A DNA stretch of 6,225 nt. Source: Calditrichia bacterium. Lineage in GTDB: Bacteria > Calditrichota > Calditrichia > JAJRVZ01. This document shows, in pieces, positions 1-5,487 of this stretch. Position 1 is the first letter of the stretch, and each line of letters starts with the position of its first letter. The notes beneath the pieces were generated by a model. That model was not told the DNA's origin, made no database searches, and was given only the letters and a program-made list of their open reading frames with translations. The position numbers and the translations under genes are program-made. The stretch is from assembly GCA_030634505.1 (NCBI GenBank), contig DAOWAQ010000123.1:1-6225 (forward strand), in the 5' to 3' direction.

Positions 1-737
1 AACCAGGTGTGGAATGGAAACATTGGAATTTTGATTGCGAATCCTATAAACAAGGCAATATATACGTAATATCTTACATCAAACTTCAATAACCAATCAG
101 AATGATTTGCCTGATCCATCATATATAGCATATTAAACGTATGCCCACCGGTTACCGGATCAACTGTGTTGAAATAGAGTACCAGCATAGCGATCAACAT
201 TAGCACAGATCCAAATAAAGTATATAGGAAAAACTTTATTGCTGCGTATTCACGGCGTGGACCACCCCAAATACCAATTAAGAAATACATCGGTAATAAC
301 ATTACTTCCCAGAAAATATAGAATAAAAAGAAATCCAATGAAGCGAACACGCCAATCATTCCGGTTACAAGTAAGAGAAATAGTGCAAAATAGCCTTTTT
401 GAGCTTTATCAATATTCCATGATGCAATAATACAAATAAAACTCAGAAGGGTAGTTAACCAAACCATTGGGAAACTTAATCCATCAACACCCATAAAATA
501 TTCAATATTATAAGCAGGTATCCATTTAATATGTTCTGTGAATTGAAATGTCTGTTCATTATTGATACCGGCAAGGCTATAGTCAAAGTTTATCCACATA
601 AATGAGGCAATTACGAATGGAATAAATGTTGCTACAGCTGATATAATTTTCATTGCCAAAACATTTTTTTTAGGCATTAGAAGTACAAATATCATTCCTA
701 TAATAGGGATGAATGTAATTAGAGTTAGATAAGGCAT
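1..737 (-). CDS. nuoM: NADH-quinone oxidoreductase subunit M (NuoM), N-terminal part, cut by window edge
   Basis: NuoM is one of the antiporter-like proton-pumping subunits in the membrane arm of complex I. The gene starts with ATG at 737 and stays open for 245 codons to the window edge; the full family length is about 500 residues, so roughly half is present. The N-terminus (MPYLTLITFIPIIG) is hydrophobic, as usual. The motif FWEVMLLPMYFLIGIWGG (from residue 142) carries E144, equivalent to the essential E. coli NuoM glutamate. Near the edge, GFAIKIPMFPFHTW contains K236, the conserved pump lysine (about K234 in E. coli). A GGAG Shine-Dalgarno lies at 748-751, 10 nt before the start, and the nuoL stop is 22 bp upstream. 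NuoL and NuoN are paralogues, but the FWEVMLLPMYFLIG signature and the position after nuoL identify NuoM. nuoN would be expected next, outside the window. Confidence 0.96.
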   Translation of the reverse strand, partial: MPYLTLITFIPIIGMIFVLLMPKKNVLAMKIISAVATFIPFVIASFMWINFDYSLAGINNEQTFQFTEHIKWIPAYNIEYFMGVDGLSFPMVWLTTLLSFICIIASWNIDKAQKGYFALFLLLVTGMIGVFASLDFFLFYIFWEVMLLPMYFLIGIWGGPRREYAAIKFFLYTLFGSVLMLIAMLVLYFNTVDPVTGGHTFNMLYMMDQANHSDWLLKFDVRYYVYIALFIGFAIKIPMFPFHTW

Positions 738-759
738 ATTAAGTTCTCTCCAACTTATT

Positions 760-2808
760 TTATATTATTTTTACTATTATAATTACTACTGCACCTAAAA
801 GAGCAGCATATATATATGTTTGAATCTGACCGGTTTGTATTTTTCTTAAATGTTTTCCACTATCTTGTGTCATATTTGCTATCTCATTTACAATACCATC
901 GATGACACTATTGTCAAATTTGCCGCTAAGAAATGAAAAATTTCTTGTTATCCAAGCTGATAAATTTACTAAGCCATCAATTATTGCACTATCAAACCAA
1001 TCAAGCATCCTGTTCCATAATAACAAACCATTGACAAAAGTAGCCTGATATATTTCATCAAAATAATATTTGTTATAAGATAGTTTATACAGGATTCCCA
1101 TTCTCTCAGTTAGTTTTTCCACATCAAACTTTTTCCAGAAATAAATTGAGAATGATAATATAATGCCAAATGTTGCCAGAAAAATTGATAATATCATTGC
1201 AGTAACATGTGCAGAATGTGCAGTATGATCAGAAATAGGATTTATATTATATCCCATATAAGTTGATACAGAAGAAACCGGATTTTGTACCAGGTAATCA
1301 TACCAACTGCTGCTTGCAGAAAATGGATTTAATCCCGGAAGAGTAAAAAATATAAATATACTTAATGCTGCCAAAATCATCAACGGGATTGTAATTGTAT
1401 TCGGACTTTCATGAATATGTTCATGAATGTCTTTCCTTTTTGGTTCACCATAAAAAGTTCGGATGACTAATCTAAACATATAGAATGCAGTAATTGCAGC
1501 TGCTGTGAATCCAAAAAACGGTAACAAATAATGAATCGGATTATCATGTGCCATGGCAAAAGCCAACGAACCTCCTAATATCAAATCTTTGCTTAAAAAT
1601 CCGGAGAAAAATGGAATACCACTTAAAGCAAGGGTGAAAATTAAAAATGTCCAATACGTTTTTGGCATCTTTTCTTTAAATCCACCCATATATCGAATGT
1701 CGTTTGGATCTTCATCATGAATATTTAGTTTATGTTGGGCATGATGCATGGCATGAATGACTGAACCGGAACCAAGAAATAATCCGGCTTTAAACATGGC
1801 ATGAGTAACTAAATGGAAGAATCCTGCTGCATAAGCTCCAACACCTAACGCCATAATCATATAACCTAACTGGCTAATGGTAGAATAAGCTAAAACGCGC
1901 TTAATATCATTTTGAGTGATGGCAATAGTTGCGGCAAACAAAGCTGTAAATCCACCAACATAAGCAATAACCAGCATCGAATCAAATGTGAGCATGAATG
2001 ATATTCGGGCAACAAGATAAACACCTGCAGCTACCATTGTTGCAGCATGAATAAGTGCGCTTACCGGTGTTGGACCTTCCATGGCGTCAGGCAACCATAC
2101 ATGTAATGGAAATTGTGCGGATTTTCCGATGGCACCACAGAAAAGCAAAATTCCTGCTGCTGTCAGCCAACCTTCTGACATTGTTCCGTTTGCAATCGAT
2201 TGGGATATCTCCGATAATGAAAAAGATCCGATTTGCGAAAATACTATAAGTATACCAATTAAAAAACCTAAATCACCAATACGGTTTACAATAAAAGCTT
2301 TTTTACCGGCATCTGATGCAGAATCTTTTTCAAACCAAAAACCAATTAAAAGGTAGGAACAAAGTCCGACTAATTCCCACATCATATAAATGCCAAATAA
2401 GTTATCCCAAATTACTAATCCAAGCATAGAAAAACTGAATAAGGAAAGATAGGCAAAAAATCTGCTGTACATTGGATCGCCATTCATATAACCAACAGAA
2501 TAAATATGAACCAGGCTACTGACAATTGTAACAACAACAAGCATGATTATGGAAACACTGTCAAGTGCAAACCCAAGATCTATGTTGAATTCGCCCAGAG
2601 TAATCCATCTAAATGATTCTTGTACCAAAAAATGCGGATCATAACTGCCAATCATATTAAAGAATAATTTGAAAGACAAAATAAGACTAATCAGTATGGC
2701 GCCAATTGACACCCAGTCACCCTGGCGAGGCAGTCGTTTTCCAAAAAATATTTGTATTACAAATGCAAGTAATGGAAGTAATGTTATAATTATTGCAGTT
2801 TCAACCAT
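760..2808 (-). CDS. nuoL: NADH-quinone oxidoreductase subunit L (NuoL), distal proton-pumping subunit
   Basis: NuoL is the distal antiporter-like subunit of complex I and carries the long lateral helix along the membrane arm. The product is 682 residues, slightly longer than E. coli NuoL (about 610). MMWELVGLCSYLLIGFW holds E145. The segment GKSAQFPLHVWLPDAMEGPT (229-248) holds K229 and is followed by H254. FFHLVTHAMFKAG holds H332, H336 and K340. SGFLSKDLI holds K407, matching the E. coli residue near 399. The C-terminal region (about 570-682) fits the lateral helix plus a final membrane anchor. A histidine- and acid-rich loop (353-369, HAMHHAQHK then HDEDPND) is longer than in E. coli and resembles what I recall from Bacteroidota/Chlorobi relatives. 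The ATG start is supported by GAGG at 2814-2817, 5 nt upstream. The nuoK stop is 17 bp upstream, consistent with one transcript. No lesion is visible. Confidence 0.98.
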   Translation of the reverse strand: MVETAIIITLLPLLAFVIQIFFGKRLPRQGDWVSIGAILISLILSFKLFFNMIGSYDPHFLVQESFRWITLGEFNIDLGFALDSVSIIMLVVVTIVSSLVHIYSVGYMNGDPMYSRFFAYLSLFSFSMLGLVIWDNLFGIYMMWELVGLCSYLLIGFWFEKDSASDAGKKAFIVNRIGDLGFLIGILIVFSQIGSFSLSEISQSIANGTMSEGWLTAAGILLFCGAIGKSAQFPLHVWLPDAMEGPTPVSALIHAATMVAAGVYLVARISFMLTFDSMLVIAYVGGFTALFAATIAITQNDIKRVLAYSTISQLGYMIMALGVGAYAAGFFHLVTHAMFKAGLFLGSGSVIHAMHHAQHKLNIHDEDPNDIRYMGGFKEKMPKTYWTFLIFTLALSGIPFFSGFLSKDLILGGSLAFAMAHDNPIHYLLPFFGFTAAAITAFYMFRLVIRTFYGEPKRKDIHEHIHESPNTITIPLMILAALSIFIFFTLPGLNPFSASSSWYDYLVQNPVSSVSTYMGYNINPISDHTAHSAHVTAMILSIFLATFGIILSFSIYFWKKFDVEKLTERMGILYKLSYNKYYFDEIYQATFVNGLLLWNRMLDWFDSAIIDGLVNLSAWITRNFSFLSGKFDNSVIDGIVNEIANMTQDSGKHLRKIQTGQIQTYIYAALLGAVVIIIVKII

Positions 2809-2825
2809 TTTTTCCTCGAATAAAA

Positions 2826-3131
2826 TTAGTTCTTCATTGCATCTATTTTAGTAACATCAATTAATTGCTTGTTACGATAGATATTAAGCACAATTGCCAA
2901 CGCGACAGCGGCTTCTGCTGCTGCTAAAATTATTACAAAAATTGCTATAATTTGACCTTTAATATCAAAATCTACATAACGACCAAAAGCAACAAAATTC
3001 AAATTGACAGAATTTAAGATAAGTTCAACACCCATTAATATTCCAATGGCATTTTTCTTGTTTATGATTGTTACAAGTCCCAATACAAAAACGATTCCGC
3101 TGATAACCAAATATGTATTTAATGTAATCAT
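2826..3131 (-). CDS. nuoK: NADH-quinone oxidoreductase subunit K (NuoK)
   Basis: NuoK is a small three-helix membrane subunit related to MrpC that joins the quinone-chamber end of complex I to the pumping subunits. The 101-residue length is normal for the family. Predicted membrane segments lie at about 3-23, 29-49 and 58-83. Both functionally important buried glutamates are present: E36 in GILMGVELILNSVNLNF and E73 in LAAAEAAVALAI, matching E. coli E36 and E72. The ATG start overlaps the nuoJ stop by 4 bp (ATGA at 3128-3131), a common sign of translational coupling, and a strong GGAGG lies 7 nt upstream inside the end of nuoJ. The tail after residue 85 is polar and poorly conserved. The assignment is secure. 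Confidence 0.98.
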   Translation of the reverse strand: MITLNTYLVISGIVFVLGLVTIINKKNAIGILMGVELILNSVNLNFVAFGRYVDFDIKGQIIAIFVIILAAAEAAVALAIVLNIYRNKQLIDVTKIDAMKN

Positions 3132-3628
3132 TCGTTTTCCTCCGAACGGGCTAATAACACAGAACCTATCAATGCGGCTAGTAATAGAATTGAGGCAACT
3201 TCAAAAGGTAGAAGAAATTTTCCCATGATTGCATTTCCAATATCCGGGGCGATTGTAGTAAATTCTTTATCAACAACTGCATTCCATGGTGTTCTGAATA
3301 TAACAAACCCAATTACAATCGAGGTGCCAATGCCGGCTATAAGGGCAGGCAGAATAGGATTTCTTTCTGATTTTACAGATACATCATAAATTTTTGTGGT
3401 CAGCATAACGCCAAATAAGATTAAAATTAAAATACCACCTACATAGATTAAAACTTGTGATACAGCGATAAAATCTGCGCTTAAATAAATGTAAAGGGTA
3501 GCAAATCCAAACAGAGTAAAAAGTAGTGCAAAAGCAGCATAAATTATTTTATTTGTGAAAGCTACAATTGCAGCTGAAATAACAGTCATTGCTGCTAAAA
3601 CGTAAAATACTATTGTATAGGCGTCCAT
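3128..3628 (-). CDS. nuoJ: NADH-quinone oxidoreductase subunit J (NuoJ)
   Basis: NuoJ is the membrane subunit whose third helix, with its pi-bulge, lies between the quinone site of complex I and the antiporter-like subunits. The 166-residue product has five predicted membrane segments at about 4-24, 28-48, 52-77, 92-112 and 138-160. The diagnostic helix-3 stretch is ADFIAVSQVLIYVGGILILI (51-70). Its D52 stands where I recall many homologues having glutamate. The closing helix PFEVASILLLAALIGSVLLA (141-160) is also typical. The ATG start has GGAG at 3634-3637, 5 nt upstream. The gene overlaps nuoK by 4 bp downstream. It is separated from nuoI by about 200 bp of repeat-rich DNA, the longest gap in this stretch, so nuoJKLM may be partly uncoupled from nuoDHI in translation or mRNA stability (inference). 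Confidence 0.97.
   Translation of the reverse strand: MDAYTIVFYVLAAMTVISAAIVAFTNKIIYAAFALLFTLFGFATLYIYLSADFIAVSQVLIYVGGILILILFGVMLTTKIYDVSVKSERNPILPALIAGIGTSIVIGFVIFRTPWNAVVDKEFTTIAPDIGNAIMGKFLLPFEVASILLLAALIGSVLLARSEENE
3139..3143 (-). promoter_or_regulatory. Strong Shine-Dalgarno GGAGG of nuoK, inside nuoJ
   Basis: The minus strand reads GGAGG with a 7-nt spacer before the nuoK ATG. It lies within the last codons of nuoJ. Together with the ATGA stop/start overlap it shows that nuoK can recruit ribosomes itself as well as through coupling. A perfect core match indicates that this organism uses Shine-Dalgarno pairing. Confidence 0.85.
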
Positions 3629-3647
3629 TTCTTCTCCAGTAAGGTTT

Positions 3648-3679
3648 ATGCGTTAATGAGTTTATGGGGAAATGTGATA
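3648..3679 (+). repeat. Left octamer array (consensus about ATGRGTTA), four degenerate copies
   Basis: Four consecutive 8-bp units each begin with ATG on the plus strand: ATGCGTTA, ATGAGTTT, ATGGGGAA and ATGTGATA. A fifth, weaker unit may precede them at 3640-3647. The same octamer recurs in opposite orientation at 3804-3835, so the two arrays form the outer arms of an inverted repeat. Aligned unit by unit in register, the arms agree at 23 of 32 positions. Confidence 0.6.
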
Positions 3680-3707
3680 AGTAAAATCGTAATAGTTCGC
3701 TTTTCGG

Positions 3708-3777
3708 TGTCATTCTGTAAGAATCTTTCTTAGTGAAGGTAATAATCTGTACCTACAAAGTTCCTTACTGGACGACA
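3708..3777. repeat. Imperfect palindrome, likely hairpin-forming dispersed repeat
   Basis: The 23 bases starting TGTCATTCTGTAAG at 3708 match the reverse complement of 3755-3777 at 17 of 23 positions. Near the centre, 3737-3741 (AGGTA) pairs with 3750-3754 (TACCT) around an 8-nt loop. The arms differ in length by 6 nt, implying a bulge. On the nuo mRNA this could form a long interrupted hairpin. The motif GTCATTCTG followed by AGAATCTTTC resembles short dispersed repeats I recall from Bacteroidota/Ignavibacteria genomes, which is unverified here. It does not look like a terminator: no run of T follows on the minus strand and the stem is interrupted. Confidence 0.6.
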
Positions 3778-3803
3778 TGAATGTTGATTAAAATACTATC
3801 AGA

Positions 3804-3835
3804 TAACTTATTAACCCATCTACTCATCAACCCAT
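3804..3835 (-). repeat. Right octamer array (consensus ATGRGTTR), four copies spanning the nuoI stop
   Basis: Read on the minus strand, four consecutive octamers are ATGGGTTG, ATGAGTAG, ATGGGTTA and ATAAGTTA. The first two units include the last codons of nuoI (Met-Gly) and its TGA stop at 3827-3829; the rest lie in the gap. The array is in opposite orientation to the similar array at 3648-3679. Confidence 0.7.
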
Positions 3836-4324
3836 TTGCTTTTTTGCTTTTTCTCTTTCTTCCAGCTCCTTTGTTTTTTCTGAAGAAAGATTACTAAACT
3901 TAAAAATCAGGTCTTTTCTGTCATAAGTTGAAAACTCGTAATCGGGAATCATATATATACATTCAGTAGGACAGGGCGGAACACAATCAGCACAATAACA
4001 GCATTTGGCCATATCAATATCAAAACGAGGTAAATGCATTCTGATTTTTTTACCATTTGACGTTTCACCCAAATCTTCATCAGCTTCGGCTTTTACAGTT
4101 TCAATGGTAATGCATGAAACAGGGCAAGCTCTTGCACACTGCAAACAACCAATACAATCGTCAATATTCACAAACAATTGTTGACGAGAGCCTTTTGGTA
4201 ATTCTTTCTTCTCACGAGGATATTGCAGTGTTACTGCCGGTCTGAAAAGATGCTTAAATGTAACTCCCATACCTATCAGCACTGTAAATATTGATTCGTA
4301 AATATTTCTAAAATACTGTACCAT
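3827..4324 (-). CDS. nuoI: NADH-quinone oxidoreductase subunit I (NuoI), two [4Fe-4S] ferredoxin-type
   Basis: NuoI carries two [4Fe-4S] clusters (N6a and N6b) that pass electrons through the peripheral arm towards NuoB and quinone. From ATG at 4324 it is 165 residues, normal for the family. Cluster motif 1 is CIGCLQCARACP (C57, C60, C63, C67); motif 2 is CCYCADCVPPCP (C108, C111, C114, C118). An amphipathic N-terminus (about 1-30) should dock on the membrane arm. The segment YEFSTYDRKDL after cluster 2 resembles chloroplast/cyanobacterial NdhI as I recall it. The tail (about 147-165) is highly charged, and its last codons lie in an octamer repeat. An in-frame GTG at 4333 would add three residues, but AGAAG at 4333-4337 sits 8 nt before the ATG and would have no spacer to the GTG, so I chose the ATG. 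It lies 32 bp after nuoH. Confidence 0.96.
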   Translation of the reverse strand: MVQYFRNIYESIFTVLIGMGVTFKHLFRPAVTLQYPREKKELPKGSRQQLFVNIDDCIGCLQCARACPVSCITIETVKAEADEDLGETSNGKKIRMHLPRFDIDMAKCCYCADCVPPCPTECIYMIPDYEFSTYDRKDLIFKFSNLSSEKTKELEEREKAKKQMG

Positions 4325-4332
4325 ATATATCA

Positions 4333-4337
4333 CTTCT
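4333..4337 (-). promoter_or_regulatory. Weak Shine-Dalgarno of nuoI (AGAAG)
   Basis: The minus strand reads AGAAG with an 8-nt spacer before the ATG at 4324. It overlaps the alternative GTG codon (4331-4333) and so favours the ATG. It is a poorer match than the GGAG-type sites before the other genes here, so nuoI may rely more on coupling to nuoH. Confidence 0.45.
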
Positions 4338-4356
4338 TTTGTTTGATTTTACTTGA

Positions 4357-5406
4357 TTATATTATCATCCAAAGTGCAACAATCATTAAAACTGCAAATG
4401 AAAAAGGTGTTAAAACTTTCCAGCATGTGTACATTAGTTGATCAACGCGTAATCTCGGCAATGTCCAACGCAGCCACATTTGTACAAATACTAAGAATAA
4501 TGCTTTACCAAAAAACCATAAAGGTCCCGGAATAAAATCCAGAAACTGGAATGGCGGTAGCCATCCTCCGAGGAAAGCAGTCACTGCAATTGCAGCTACA
4601 ACAAACATATTAGCAAATTCAGCTAGGAAAAACATCGCAAAACGCATACCGGTATATTCCGTATGAAATCCACCAACCAATTCTGATTCAGCTTCAGGGA
4701 GATCAAATGGTGTTCTGTTCACTTCAGCCAATGATGCGACGAAATAAATTATAAATGCAATAAATCCAAATGGAAAAAATCTAAGAAACATCCAGTCTAA
4801 AATAGTTCCTTCCTGTTGCCGAACCAATTCGCTCATATTAAAGGCACCGGTACTCATGTTTACAACAATCAAAGATAAAGCGATTGGGATTTCATAGGAA
4901 ATCATTTGTGCGGCACCTCTCATGGCGCCATATAGAGACCATTTATTGTTGGAAGCCCAACCACCCATCATAATGGCAATTACAATTAAAGATGATATAG
5001 CAAGAATATATAATAAACCTATATTCAAATCTGCCGGTACTAAGCCACTATCCCATGGAATTGCAGCAAATACTGCTACTGTAGCCGCGAAAACCAATAT
5101 TGGAGCAAATTTGAATAGAATTTTATCAGCATTTGTTGGTATGATATCTTCTTTGCCCAAAAGTTTTAAAGCATCGGCAATCGTTTGTAACCAACCATGC
5201 CAACCACCAACCTCCATCGGTCCTAAACGATCCTGCATGTGTGCTGAAACTTTTCTTTCGAGCCAGATTGCAAACAAAGCGAAAACTGCAATGAATATCA
5301 ATAAAATTATTGCGGCAGATAATGCTATGGCTGTTATAGCAATCCATTCAGGCAAATCATTTAAAATTGGAAGTAAATCATAACCTAACTGAATAATAGG
5401 TTCCAT
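4357..5406 (-). CDS. nuoH: NADH-quinone oxidoreductase subunit H (NuoH)
   Basis: NuoH is the membrane subunit that, with NuoB and NuoD, forms the quinone-binding chamber of complex I. From ATG at 5406 it has 349 residues (E. coli: 325), with about eight hydrophobic segments. Signature stretches are WLERKVSAHMQDRLGP (48-63), RGAAQMISYEIPIALSL (163-179), the acidic quinone-side loop NRTPFDLPEAESELVGGFHTE (230-250, taken as two overlapping pieces of the conserved region), and the C-terminal LRVDQLMYTCWK (319-330). The open frame extends upstream to a TTG at 5454, but the ATG has GGAG at 5416-5419 with a 9-nt spacer, and the TTG lies inside a noncoding heptamer array, so I chose the ATG. nuoD lies 81 bp upstream and nuoI 32 bp downstream. 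The usual nuoEFG between nuoD and nuoH are absent. Confidence 0.97.
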   Translation of the reverse strand: MEPIIQLGYDLLPILNDLPEWIAITAIALSAAIILLIFIAVFALFAIWLERKVSAHMQDRLGPMEVGGWHGWLQTIADALKLLGKEDIIPTNADKILFKFAPILVFAATVAVFAAIPWDSGLVPADLNIGLLYILAISSLIVIAIMMGGWASNNKWSLYGAMRGAAQMISYEIPIALSLIVVNMSTGAFNMSELVRQQEGTILDWMFLRFFPFGFIAFIIYFVASLAEVNRTPFDLPEAESELVGGFHTEYTGMRFAMFFLAEFANMFVVAAIAVTAFLGGWLPPFQFLDFIPGPLWFFGKALFLVFVQMWLRWTLPRLRVDQLMYTCWKVLTPFSFAVLMIVALWMII

Positions 5407-5415
5407 AAACTGCAA

Positions 5416-5419
5416 CTCC
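5416..5419 (-). promoter_or_regulatory. Shine-Dalgarno GGAG that sets the nuoH start
   Basis: The minus strand reads TTGGAGTTGCAGTTT immediately before ATG at 5406, giving GGAG with a 9-nt spacer. This supports the 349-residue form over the longer frame from TTG at 5454. Confidence 0.8.
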
Positions 5420-5436
5420 AAAAATATATTTTTAAT

Positions 5437-5485
5437 TAAAGATCCAAATACCAAGAGCCAAAATCCAAGAACAAAGATCCAAAGA
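5437..5485. repeat. Heptamer tandem repeat, seven degenerate copies (plus-strand consensus CCAARAN)
   Basis: Seven contiguous 7-bp units fill 5437-5485. Examples are CCAAATA at 5444, CCAAGAG at 5451, CCAAAAT at 5458, CCAAGAA at 5465 and CCAAAGA at 5479. The two diverged units (TAAAGAT at 5437 and CAAAGAT at 5472) keep the period. Positions 3 and 4 are A in every unit and position 5 is always a purine. On the nuo mRNA the units read about NTYTTGG. The array starts 2 bp after the nuoD stop codon and makes up most of the 81-bp nuoD-nuoH gap. It recalls the heptanucleotide short tandem repeats (STRR) known from heterocystous cyanobacteria, but the class here is unidentified. Confidence 0.8.
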
Positions 5486-5487
5486 CT

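Larger units (their letters stand above)
3629..3826. other. Repeat-rich nuoI-nuoJ intergenic gap, no gene
   Basis: This 198-bp gap is long compared with the other junctions in the operon. I see no credible coding sequence or RNA gene in it. It is filled largely by a left octamer array, a central imperfect palindrome and most of a right octamer array, each listed separately. No convincing minus-strand promoter (sigma-70 boxes or the Bacteroidota TAnnTTTG form) was found by eye, although AT-rich DNA makes weak matches easy. Transcription probably reads through from nuoI into nuoJ. Confidence 0.7.

Noticed and set aside
239..430. 63-codon plus-strand open frame near the left edge
   Set aside because: It is antisense to NuoM, whose motifs (FWEVMLLPMYF, GFAIKIPMFPFHTW) are clear in the minus-strand frame that runs off the window.
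1752..1771. Histidine-rich loop of NuoL (residues 353-361) as a special metal-binding site
   Set aside because: HxxHH stretches in this loop are common in NuoL relatives as far as I recall, and nothing else here indicates metal binding.
2055..2356. Overlapping plus-strand open frames opposite nuoL
   Set aside because: They are antisense to the most conserved part of NuoL (around K229 and H254), and no protein family is recognisable.
3708..3777. Rho-independent terminator between nuoI and nuoJ
   Set aside because: The hairpin is interrupted, has an internal bulge, and is not followed by a T-run in the transcribed direction. Terminating here would also cut off nuoJKLM.
5126..5347. 73-codon minus-strand open frame inside nuoH in another frame
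   Set aside because: It is out of frame with NuoH, lacks its own family signal, and overlaps conserved NuoH residues.
4922..5383. 153-codon plus-strand open frame opposite nuoH
   Set aside because: It lies wholly antisense to well-conserved nuoH sequence, matches no family I recognise, and is a by-product of codon usage on the other strand.
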